This document shows positions 1 to 5,169 of a stretch of 5,169 nt of DNA, in pieces. Position 1 is the first letter of the stretch. Each line of letters begins with the position of its first letter. Origin of the DNA: Desulfarculales bacterium UBA702 (GTDB lineage: Bacteria; Desulfobacterota; Syntrophobacteria; Syntrophobacterales; Syntrophobacteraceae); NCBI GenBank assembly GCA_002298165.1, contig DBMI01000035.1, positions 1 to 5,169 of the forward strand, given 5' to 3'. A program made the translations under genes and the position numbers. The notes below the pieces were generated by a model. It was not told the DNA's origin, did not search any database, and saw only the letters and a program-made list of their open reading frames with translations.

Positions 1-16
1 CTCCCATCAAAGGGAG
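1..16. repeat. Short hairpin cut by the window edge, REP-like
   Basis: CTCCC (1-5) and GGGAG (12-16) are perfect inverted arms around the loop ATCAAA. The stem probably continues beyond the left edge. Sequences of this form are common as dispersed palindromes or 3' hairpins between genes in Desulfobacterota-like genomes; that resemblance is from memory. It could equally be the terminator hairpin of a gene upstream of the window. No T-run follows on the plus strand. Confidence 0.35.
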
Positions 17-64
17 GGGAATTCGCATCCAGCTATTTCCCAATGAGCTAGGGGAATTTGCATC
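15..64. repeat. Pair of 15-bp direct repeats, 35-bp period
   Basis: AGGGGAATTCGCATC (15-29) recurs as AGGGGAATTTGCATC (50-64) with one C/T difference and start-to-start spacing of 35 bp. No open frame that I recognise covers it. It may be the remains of a dispersed intergenic element, linked to the hairpin at the left edge, or a paired protein-binding site. Its distance of 150-200 bp from the first gene allows either reading, and two copies are too few to decide. Confidence 0.4.
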
Positions 65-108
65 GCAACTGGTTTGGGCAACAGCCCGTCCTGACCGCGT
101 CATGCCCT

Positions 109-153
109 CGACCGAAGGTCTCCAATTATTGCATCCGTGGAGACCTCCGGTCG
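109..153 (+). promoter_or_regulatory. Strong stem-loop in the leader of the operon
   Basis: The arms CGACCGAAGGTCTCC (109-123) and GGAGACCTCCGGTCG (139-153) are complementary over 15 positions with a single A/C mismatch, around an AT-richer 15-nt loop (124-138). A G-U pair (108/154) can extend the stem. The structure ends 61 nt before the first start codon. It is not followed by a T-run, so it does not look like a simple intrinsic terminator. Candidate roles are a leader regulatory or mRNA-stabilising structure, a dyad operator, or a dispersed palindrome. It lacks the recognisable conserved boxes of a cobalamin riboswitch. The structure is directly visible; its role is inferred. Confidence 0.5.
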
Positions 154-214
154 GCGCGGGTAGCACGATCGGGGTGAGGTAAGCCGAGAAACTGAAACAA
201 GCGAAGGTGTAAAC

Positions 215-1009
215 ATGCTGATCATCGGCGAGAGGATTAACTCATCCCGGAAAAGCATCTCTGGTGCGATTTCGTCCGGGGACAGGGAATTTATACAACA
301 GGAAGCAAATCTCCAGGCTGCGGCGGGTGCAAGCTACATTGATGTAAACGCGGCGGCATTCGTCGGTGAGGAGATTGAAAAACTGAAGTGGGTAGTAGAT
401 GCGGTCCAGCAGGGCACCGATCTTCCGCTGTGCATCGACAGCCCCGACCCCGAAGCTATCAGAGCCGTTCTGCCCATGTTAAGAAAGCCGCCGATGATCA
501 ACTCGATAACGCTTGAACCGGACCGGCTGGAGCGAATCCTGCCGCTTGTCGCGCAGTACAGAGCGAAGGTCATCGGGCTTTGCCAGTCAGACGAGGTCAT
601 GGCCGAGTCGACTGAAACCAAGATCGAACTGGCGGGCCGACTGGTCGGTAAGATAAAGGAGGCCGGGATCCCGCTTGACGATCTCTATATCGATCCGCTC
701 GTCTATCCTCTTGGCACCGGAGCAACCTCCGCGCAATCCACCCTTGAAGCTATCGAACTCATAATGAAGGAATTTCCCGGCGTCCATACCACCTGCGGCC
801 TGACCAACGTATCGCACGGCCTTCCTTCCAGAAAACTTGTGAACCGCACCTTCCTCACCGCCTGTATTATCCGCGGCCTGGACTCGGCAATTATGGACCC
901 CACCGACAAGCTGCTGTACGGCGCACTCAGGGCAGCCGTCATGATTGCTGGCAGAGATGACTTCTGCATGGAATTCATACAGGCGTTCCGGGCAGGCCTC
1001 CTGGAGTAA
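215..1009 (+). CDS. Methyltetrahydrofolate:corrinoid methyltransferase (AcsE/MtvA-like pterin-binding protein)
   Basis: This is a 264-residue cytoplasmic TIM-barrel enzyme expected to move a methyl group between methyl-tetrahydrofolate and the cobalt of a corrinoid protein. Its length matches the single-domain AcsE family (about 262 aa). The N-terminus MLIIGERINSS is the family's usual opening. Pterin-site residues fall where expected: D75 in CIDS, N96 in INSI, D160 in YIDP, and N198 in GLTNVSHGLP. These correspond to D75, N96, D160 and N199 of the Moorella enzyme, as I recall its numbering. The C-terminal RGLDSAIMDPTD signature is also typical. The start is backed by the purine-rich GAAGGTG at 203-209. 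It is the first gene of the set and lies 17 nt before the next. With no CO dehydrogenase/acetyl-CoA synthase genes in view and RACo nearby, a role in methylotrophic demethylation is at least as likely as the Wood-Ljungdahl AcsE role, so I assign no symbol. Confidence 0.93.
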   Translation: MLIIGERINSSRKSISGAISSGDREFIQQEANLQAAAGASYIDVNAAAFVGEEIEKLKWVVDAVQQGTDLPLCIDSPDPEAIRAVLPMLRKPPMINSITLEPDRLERILPLVAQYRAKVIGLCQSDEVMAESTETKIELAGRLVGKIKEAGIPLDDLYIDPLVYPLGTGATSAQSTLEAIELIMKEFPGVHTTCGLTNVSHGLPSRKLVNRTFLTACIIRGLDSAIMDPTDKLLYGALRAAVMIAGRDDFCMEFIQAFRAGLLE

Positions 1010-1026
1010 ATCAGAAAGAGTAAGAT

Positions 1027-2295
1027 ATGGAGTACCCGAAATTCGGCTTCATCAGGCAGAGCTTTCCAAGATGGATCAACCCCGATCCGCGACATGCGGT
1101 AGCGGCCGAACTGAAGAAATCGGGCATCCTCAATCCCATCCGCATGGGGGACAAGGTGCTCATTACAGCCGGCAGCAGGGGTATAGAATCGATGAACGAA
1201 GTGCTCCGAACCTGCATCCTCGCCGTGAGGGACAGGGGCGGAGAACCGCTGGTCTATCCCGCGATGGGTAGTCATGGGAGCGGAACGGCCCACGGCCAGA
1301 TGGACGTTCTGCGCCACCTCGGGATATCCGAAGCAACAATTGGGGCACCGGTATATTCCGGGCTGGACATAATCGAGATAGACCGCATTGAGGGCTCGGT
1401 TCCCGTCTACGCCGACAGGGCAGCGGTGGAAGCAGACCACATCTTGATCGTCAATCGGGTAAAGGAGCACTCGGAGTACATCGGCGAGACTGAATCCGGC
1501 ATTCTAAAAATGGCGGTGGTCGGCTTTGGCCGTCAACCAGGTGCGGAAACCATGCACCAGTTGGCCGTCAACATCACCTACTGCAAAGCCATCCACCTGA
1601 TCGCGGCCTCACTTCTCAAGCACCTCAAGGTCCTTGGCGGGATAGCGCTTCTTGAAGATCATTCCAACCAACTCCGCAGGGTAGAGGCTATCCCAACCGC
1701 CGAGATATTTTCCAGGGAACCGCAGCTTCTTGAGGAATCAAAGCTCTTCAAACCCACCCTGCCCTTCGATGAATTGGACATACTGGTTGTCGATGAGATT
1801 GGGAAGGAAATTTCCGGCGCCGGGATGGATACCAAGGTGGTTGGCCGGATTATGAACGTTTATGAAAAGGAATGTGAGAGCCCGCGCATAACCCGCATTG
1901 TTGTGCGAGACCTTTCCGAAGCAACGGATGGAAATGCAACCGGTATAGGGCTTGCCGACTACACCACCGTCAGGGCTGCCGCCAAAGTCGATTTCAATTC
2001 TACCATGACAAATTGCGTGACAGCGGTTGCTCCGGAAAAAGGACGGATTCCGCTTGCTTTCAAAACCGACAGGGATGCACTCGATGCGGCCTTCAAAACA
2101 ATCGGAATCTGGGCTCCGGACAAAGTAAGGGTTGCCTGGATTTCCAATACAAAAGACCTGGAGTGGCTTGCCGTTTCCAGTGCGCTTCACGAGGCTTTCG
2201 AAGAAGAGAAGCAGGACTTGTTCGATCTGCCCTGGGACGCGGAAGGGAACCTGCCTAAAATCATAGACTTATTTCAAAGCTCACTGAAAAGCTGA
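1027..2295 (+). CDS. LarA-like (DUF2088) nickel-pincer racemase/epimerase homologue
   Basis: This 422-residue cytoplasmic protein belongs to the lactate-racemase LarA superfamily, whose characterised members use a nickel-pincer nucleotide to racemise or epimerise 2-hydroxyacids. Visible motifs in order are AGSRGI (R51), MGSHGSGTAHGQ (H83), VNRVKEHSEYIGETESGILKM (143-162, with H148 and K161), GRQPGAETMH (H177), and the subfamily stretch DEIGKEISGAGMDTKVVGR (256-274). R51, H83, H148, K161 and H177 plausibly match R75, H108, H174, K184 (covalent cofactor lysine) and H200 (Ni ligand) of Lactobacillus LarA, recalled from memory; the K-to-H spacing of 16 is identical. Total length is close to LarA (about 424 aa). 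It starts 17 nt after the methyltransferase stop with a weak purine-rich site (AGAAAGAG, 1013-1020), which suggests co-transcription. No cofactor-synthesis genes (larB, larC, larE) lie in the window. The substrate is unknown; lactate should not be assumed. Confidence 0.85.
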   Translation: MEYPKFGFIRQSFPRWINPDPRHAVAAELKKSGILNPIRMGDKVLITAGSRGIESMNEVLRTCILAVRDRGGEPLVYPAMGSHGSGTAHGQMDVLRHLGISEATIGAPVYSGLDIIEIDRIEGSVPVYADRAAVEADHILIVNRVKEHSEYIGETESGILKMAVVGFGRQPGAETMHQLAVNITYCKAIHLIAASLLKHLKVLGGIALLEDHSNQLRRVEAIPTAEIFSREPQLLEESKLFKPTLPFDELDILVVDEIGKEISGAGMDTKVVGRIMNVYEKECESPRITRIVVRDLSEATDGNATGIGLADYTTVRAAAKVDFNSTMTNCVTAVAPEKGRIPLAFKTDRDALDAAFKTIGIWAPDKVRVAWISNTKDLEWLAVSSALHEAFEEEKQDLFDLPWDAEGNLPKIIDLFQSSLKS

Positions 2296-2354
2296 GAAGA
2301 TGGGCAAGTTCCCTTACCTGGATTTGCCGGGAGAATCTGATTGCTGGAGTATAT

Positions 2355-3017
2355 ATGCGCGTGGTGATTGCCTGCAGGGTGATACAGGCCGAACTGGATG
2401 AAGTGCGGGCGGGCAATCCCGAAATCGAGATCATTTACCTGAACCAGGCCCTCCACCGGACACCTGACAAAATGCCGGGACTCGTCCAGGAACAGATCGA
2501 CAAAGCATCGGCCTATGCGGATCAAATCGTCCTGGGCTATGGGCTCTGCTCCAACGGGATAGTCGGGGTAAAGGCTGGAAGGCAGGGGTTAATCGCTCCC
2601 AGGGCTCACGACTGCATCGCCCTCCTGATGGGATCGTGCGCGGCTTACAATGCTTGCTTCGCCGAGAGGCCGGGCACTCACTACCTCAGCCGGGGCTGGC
2701 TTGCGGAGCAAAAAGACCCTCTTGGGGTGACTGAGGGAGAGTATACGGAGCGAGTCGGCCGGGAAACCGCAATATGGGTAATGGAGGAGGAACTGAAACA
2801 CTATACTCACATCACCCTGATTAAATCCGGCATTATTGATGCGGGTTTAATTGAACGGGCCCAGCGCAACGCTGAATTTTTCAAGAAGAAGTATGACGAG
2901 ATATCGGGCAGCATGGCCTACTTTAAAAAAATTGTGGACGGGCCTTATGATGGAGAGAATTTTTTCATTATCCCTCCTGGAGCGCCTATAACACAGGAAC
3001 TTTGGTTTCCCGGATAA
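2355..3017 (+). CDS. DUF1638 domain-containing protein
   Basis: This 220-residue soluble protein is of a family I know only as DUF1638, often found beside corrinoid-dependent methyltransferases in methanogens and anaerobic bacteria. Its biochemical role is unassigned to my knowledge. The chain opens MRVVIACRVIQAEL, followed by the family core LGYGLCSNG (60-68), a PRAHDCIALLMGSCAAY stretch (82-98), and a GTHYLSRGW segment (107-115). C7, C65, H85, D86, C87, C95 and C101 are candidate metal or cofactor ligands, although conservation cannot be judged from one sequence. There is no signal peptide or membrane helix. GGAG at 2346-2349, 5 nt before the ATG, supports this start. A 59-nt gap separates it from the LarA-like gene and only 6 nt separate it from the activator gene, so it is probably functionally tied to corrinoid methyl transfer or reactivation. 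The family call is strong; the function is open. Confidence 0.88.
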   Translation: MRVVIACRVIQAELDEVRAGNPEIEIIYLNQALHRTPDKMPGLVQEQIDKASAYADQIVLGYGLCSNGIVGVKAGRQGLIAPRAHDCIALLMGSCAAYNACFAERPGTHYLSRGWLAEQKDPLGVTEGEYTERVGRETAIWVMEEELKHYTHITLIKSGIIDAGLIERAQRNAEFFKKKYDEISGSMAYFKKIVDGPYDGENFFIIPPGAPITQELWFPG

Positions 3018-3023
3018 TCATCC

Positions 3024-4880
3024 ATGGAGCATCGGGTACTTTTCGAGCCATTCGGGTTGGTTCATAATTCGGAAGAGGGCGAGACGGCGGCGGAAGCTGC
3101 CCGTGCGCTTGGGATGCCGCTTCGCTCCGACTGTGGCGGTAAGGGAAAATGTGGTAAGTGTAAAATTCTCGCACTGCCGCCCGAGTGCCTTTCACCTGTT
3201 TGCGATGAAGAACGCGAGGTTTTGACTCAGGAAGAACTCTATTCCGGCTTGAGGCTTGGCTGCAAAGCCAAAGTTGCTGGTCCCGGGGTCCTGACGATTC
3301 CAGCCGAACTGCTTGAAAGTGGCGAGTCCTTCGGCAAGACCCAGCTCAGGACCAGCTATCCCGCGGATCCAATGGTCGAGCGCATCGTACTGCCCCCGGA
3401 GCTTGTGGAAAACGAGGGCCCCGGTTCATCGTTGGACATTGCCGGAAAGATTGCCTCCCGGCTCCAAAAAGCCACCGGCAAAGATCTCTCATTCGGAAAT
3501 CACGCACTTAGAGAACTTAGCCTGATCCCGCTCCCCGAAAACGAGCTGACACTCGTATCGCATGCCGAAAAGGGTCTGACGGCCGTCATGCACGGTGCGC
3601 ACCGCCGTTCTCTCGGGATCGCCCTTGACATCGGGACAACCACTCTTGCCCTCTATCTTTGCGACCTTCAAAGCGGGGAATTAATTGCCTGCGATGCGCT
3701 TGCCAATCCACAGAGGATCTATGGAGAGGACATCATCAGCCGTATCGCATATGCGGATGAACACGAGGAGGGAGCGTCAAGACTCCACCTGATCCTCGCC
3801 GGCGCGATCAATTCGATGGCCGGGCGAGTTCTTCGCCGGGCTGGGGCCGATGCTGCCCAGGTTGACGAAATCGTGGCAGTCGGAAACACCACCATGGAAA
3901 CACTATTTGCCGGCCTCCATCCCCATAGCCTCGGGGTTGCGCCGTATGCGGCGATTATTCATGAACCCCGTGATTTCACCGCTTTTGAGCTGGGTCTTGA
4001 TTTCAATCCCGGCACAAATGTTCATCTCTTCCCCACCATCTCCGGATTTATCGGCGGCGATACCATCGCAGCGATCCTGTCCGAGCGGCCTCACGAAAGT
4101 TCTGAAATTTCCTTGATAATAGATATAGGGACAAATGGCGAACTAGTGATGGGAAATAGAAACGGACTATGGGCAACAAGCTGCGCGACGGGTCCTGCCT
4201 TTGAAGGGGCTCATATCTCCTGCGGCATGAGGGCTGCTCCGGGTGCTATTCACAAGCTGGATATCGATCCATCAACACTCCAAGTATCCTATCAGGTGCT
4301 GGGGAGCGACTCCCATCCCGATATTAAACCCAGGGGTATCTGCGGGTCCGGCATCATTGATGCCCTCGCCTCGATGCGCCGGGCCGGCCTTATTCTTCCA
4401 AACGGCCGAATGTCGGAAAAATTCAAGTGCATCGATTGCGACGAGAACGGTATTGGGCGAAAGTTCGTTATAGTCCCAGCCGAAAAAACTGCCGCTGGCC
4501 GTGAAATTTTCGTAACACTGCAGGATATTCGTCAGATTCAGGTCGCAAAAGCAGCCCTTCTGACCGGGATAAGGCTTCTGGTAAAAGAGTCTGGAATCGA
4601 TCGCATCGACAGAATAGTTCTCACCGGCGCTTTCGGGGCGAGATTCGACTGGCGCAATGCAGTTGCCATTGGAATGCTTCCCGCGATTTCGCCCGAAGCC
4701 AGGGTCGAAATAGTCGAGAATGCCGCGGGAACCGGCGCAATCATTGCTCTGCTCGACAAAAAATCTCGCGGGGAGGCATTTAACCTTTCACGGACAGTTC
4801 GTTTCCTGGAGTTATCACAACTCCCGGAGTTCCAGGTTGAGTTTCCCTCCGCCATGACTTTTCCTTATTTGGACGAATAA
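3024..4880 (+). CDS. Reductive activator of corrinoid proteins (RACo/RamA-type; 2Fe-2S plus ASKHA/DUF4445 domains)
   Basis: This 618-residue ATP-dependent activator is expected to reduce inactive Co(II) corrinoid proteins to Co(I). Residues about 1-95 form a plant-type 2Fe-2S domain with ligands C37, C43, C46 and C80 (spacing C-x5-C-x2-C-x33-C). A linker follows, and from about residue 196 an ASKHA-fold DUF4445 domain begins. Phosphate-binding and ATPase motifs are LGIALDIGTTTLALYL (D202), LIIDIGTNGELVMG (D367), CATGPAFEGAHISCG (387-401), GICGSGIIDAL (438-448) and VLTGAFGARF (532-541). The single 2Fe-2S cluster places it nearer bacterial RACo than archaeal RamA, which carries C-terminal 4Fe-4S clusters; no CxxCxxC cluster motif is seen at this C-terminus. 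The ATG lies 6 nt after the preceding TAA in the same frame, with no good Shine-Dalgarno, so translation is probably coupled to the DUF1638 gene. It appears complete and intact. Its partner corrinoid protein is not in the window. Confidence 0.93.
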   Translation: MEHRVLFEPFGLVHNSEEGETAAEAARALGMPLRSDCGGKGKCGKCKILALPPECLSPVCDEEREVLTQEELYSGLRLGCKAKVAGPGVLTIPAELLESGESFGKTQLRTSYPADPMVERIVLPPELVENEGPGSSLDIAGKIASRLQKATGKDLSFGNHALRELSLIPLPENELTLVSHAEKGLTAVMHGAHRRSLGIALDIGTTTLALYLCDLQSGELIACDALANPQRIYGEDIISRIAYADEHEEGASRLHLILAGAINSMAGRVLRRAGADAAQVDEIVAVGNTTMETLFAGLHPHSLGVAPYAAIIHEPRDFTAFELGLDFNPGTNVHLFPTISGFIGGDTIAAILSERPHESSEISLIIDIGTNGELVMGNRNGLWATSCATGPAFEGAHISCGMRAAPGAIHKLDIDPSTLQVSYQVLGSDSHPDIKPRGICGSGIIDALASMRRAGLILPNGRMSEKFKCIDCDENGIGRKFVIVPAEKTAAGREIFVTLQDIRQIQVAKAALLTGIRLLVKESGIDRIDRIVLTGAFGARFDWRNAVAIGMLPAISPEARVEIVENAAGTGAIIALLDKKSRGEAFNLSRTVRFLELSQLPEFQVEFPSAMTFPYLDE

Positions 4881-4883
4881 AAA

Positions 4884-4907
4884 GCATGCACCGATAGTGC
4901 TTCATGC
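4884..4907 (+). other. Hairpin right after the last stop codon
   Basis: GCATGCAC (4884-4891) pairs with GTGC (4897-4900) and then GCAT with ATGC (4904-4907), leaving a TTC bulge (4901-4903) and a 5-nt loop. It starts 4 nt after the activator gene's stop. No T-run follows, so it may protect the mRNA 3' end rather than terminate transcription. This is visible by eye only; no folding energy was computed. Confidence 0.35.
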
Positions 4908-4914
4908 CGCAAAT

Positions 4915-4980
4915 ATCGGATAGCTCTCCTGGGCCCTTTGACTTCTGGAGCCCAAAATCCGCATATCCGGATCCTATTTT
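4915..4980 (+). terminator. Possible compound terminator of the operon
   Basis: ATCGGATA (4915-4922) pairs with TATCCGGAT (4964-4972) apart from one bulged C. They enclose an inner hairpin, TGGGC (4930-4934) with GCCCA (4950-4954). CCTATTTT (4973-4980) follows, a short T-rich run. This is the best candidate for operon termination, but the T-run is weak and the stem is long and interrupted. A near-direct repeat is embedded: CCGCAAATATCGGAT (4908-4921, allowing small offsets) and CCGCATATCCGGAT (4959-4972). Confidence 0.35.
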
Positions 4981-5004
4981 CTATTCGAGGTATTCCCGAA
5001 TAGA
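4980..5004. other. 8-bp perfect inverted repeat
   Basis: TCTATTCG (4980-4987) and CGAATAGA (4997-5004) are exact inverted arms around a 9-nt loop. It directly follows the possible terminator. It could be a second weak stem-loop or a dyad binding site. The stem is AT-rich, so a strong terminator is unlikely. Nothing coding overlaps it. Confidence 0.35.
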
Positions 5005-5094
5005 TTCCATGATTGGCAAGATATATTGAGTTTATTGAATTAACCTGGGAAACGATGTAGAATCGTGGCCATGTAGGTCATAGTCATAATATTC

Positions 5095-5124
5095 GTAGGA
5101 TGGGTGGAGCGAGCGCAACCCATC
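5095..5124. repeat. REP-like dispersed palindrome (GATGGGT...ACCCATC type)
   Basis: GATGGGT (5099-5105) and ACCCATC (5118-5124) are perfect 7-bp arms around a GC-rich, GAGCGAGCGC-containing loop, preceded by GTAG. This closely resembles a short palindromic element I recall as widely dispersed between genes in many Proteobacteria, Desulfobacterota and some cyanobacteria. It is followed by TATTTT, so it could also weakly terminate transcription. The rest of the 4881-5169 stretch outside the hairpins shows no gene I can support. Confidence 0.6.
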
Positions 5125-5169
5125 TATTTTCCATTCACGACCATTGTGGATGTGATGATGACCAACTAC

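Noticed and set aside
3..182. Open plus-strand frame running in from the left edge to TAA at 180-182, possibly the end of an upstream gene
   Set aside because: The translation matches no family I recognise, and the stretch contains a direct repeat, a palindrome and a near-perfect stem-loop, which fit intergenic DNA better. A search with the upstream sequence would settle it.
100..214. Cobalamin riboswitch upstream of the corrinoid-related operon
   Set aside because: This was expected from context, but I cannot find the conserved B12-box or the GCCACTG-type core. GGAGACCT at 139-146 is part of a simple stem-loop arm. A covariance-model search would be decisive.
703..1470. 255-codon minus-strand open frame
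   Set aside because: It lies antisense to the methyltransferase and LarA-like genes, crosses their junction, and its translation resembles no family I know. Both plus-strand genes are clearly coding.
2299..2400. Short plus-strand frame starting at ATG 2299 in the gap before the DUF1638 gene
   Set aside because: It overlaps the DUF1638 start in another frame, is only about 33 codons long, and has no family likeness.
3015..3017. Pyrrolysine or selenocysteine readthrough at gene ends, as seen in some methylamine methyltransferases
   Set aside because: The four genes end in TAA, TGA, TAA and TAA. None ends in TAG, each protein is complete for its family, and nothing homologous continues past a stop.
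5013..5040. Possible sigma-70-like promoter (TTGGCA, 16-nt spacer, TTGAAT)
   Set aside because: The -10 match is poor, no supported gene starts downstream in the window, and AT-rich DNA gives such matches by chance.
5032..5169. Minus-strand open frame entering from the right edge (45 codons to a TAA)
   Set aside because: It runs straight through the REP-like palindrome, is His/Tyr-rich without family likeness, and is too short to support. A convergent gene just outside the window cannot be excluded.

Overview
The window holds four complete plus-strand genes, tightly spaced and reading as one operon. In order they are a methyltetrahydrofolate:corrinoid methyltransferase (215-1009), a LarA-like (DUF2088) nickel-pincer racemase homologue (1027-2295), a DUF1638 protein (2355-3017), and a two-domain reductive activator of corrinoid proteins of the RACo/RamA type (3024-4880). 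They fill about 90% of the window. The flanks (1-214 and 4881-5169) hold no gene I can support, only hairpins and short dispersed-type repeats.

The gene content points to a strict anaerobe with corrinoid-dependent C1 metabolism. Methyl-H4folate-linked methyltransferases and RACo occur in acetogens, sulfate reducers, syntrophs and related bacteria that demethylate methylated amines, betaines or methoxylated compounds. GC content looks moderately high by eye. The palindromic repeats at both ends resemble dispersed elements I associate with Desulfobacterota and other Proteobacteria. A Desulfobacterota-like anaerobe is my best guess, but it is inference, not a taxonomic assignment.

How the genes may work together: a substrate-specific methyltransferase and its corrinoid protein, neither present here, would take a methyl group from a donor to Co(I). 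The first gene would then pass the methyl group to tetrahydrofolate, or run the reverse reaction. RACo would rescue corrinoid oxidised to Co(II) by ATP-dependent reduction through its 2Fe-2S domain. DUF1638 has no assigned function that I know of, but it is a known neighbour of such methyltransferases and shows Cys/His-rich motifs. The LarA-like protein is the unexpected member. It keeps residues that line up with the nickel-pincer cofactor lysine and the nickel/catalytic histidines of lactate racemase, so it may racemise or epimerise a chiral methylated substrate or its product.

The most interesting point is this combination: corrinoid methyl transfer plus reactivation, joined to a putative nickel-pincer enzyme and a DUF1638 protein, with no corrinoid protein and no substrate methyltransferase inside the window.
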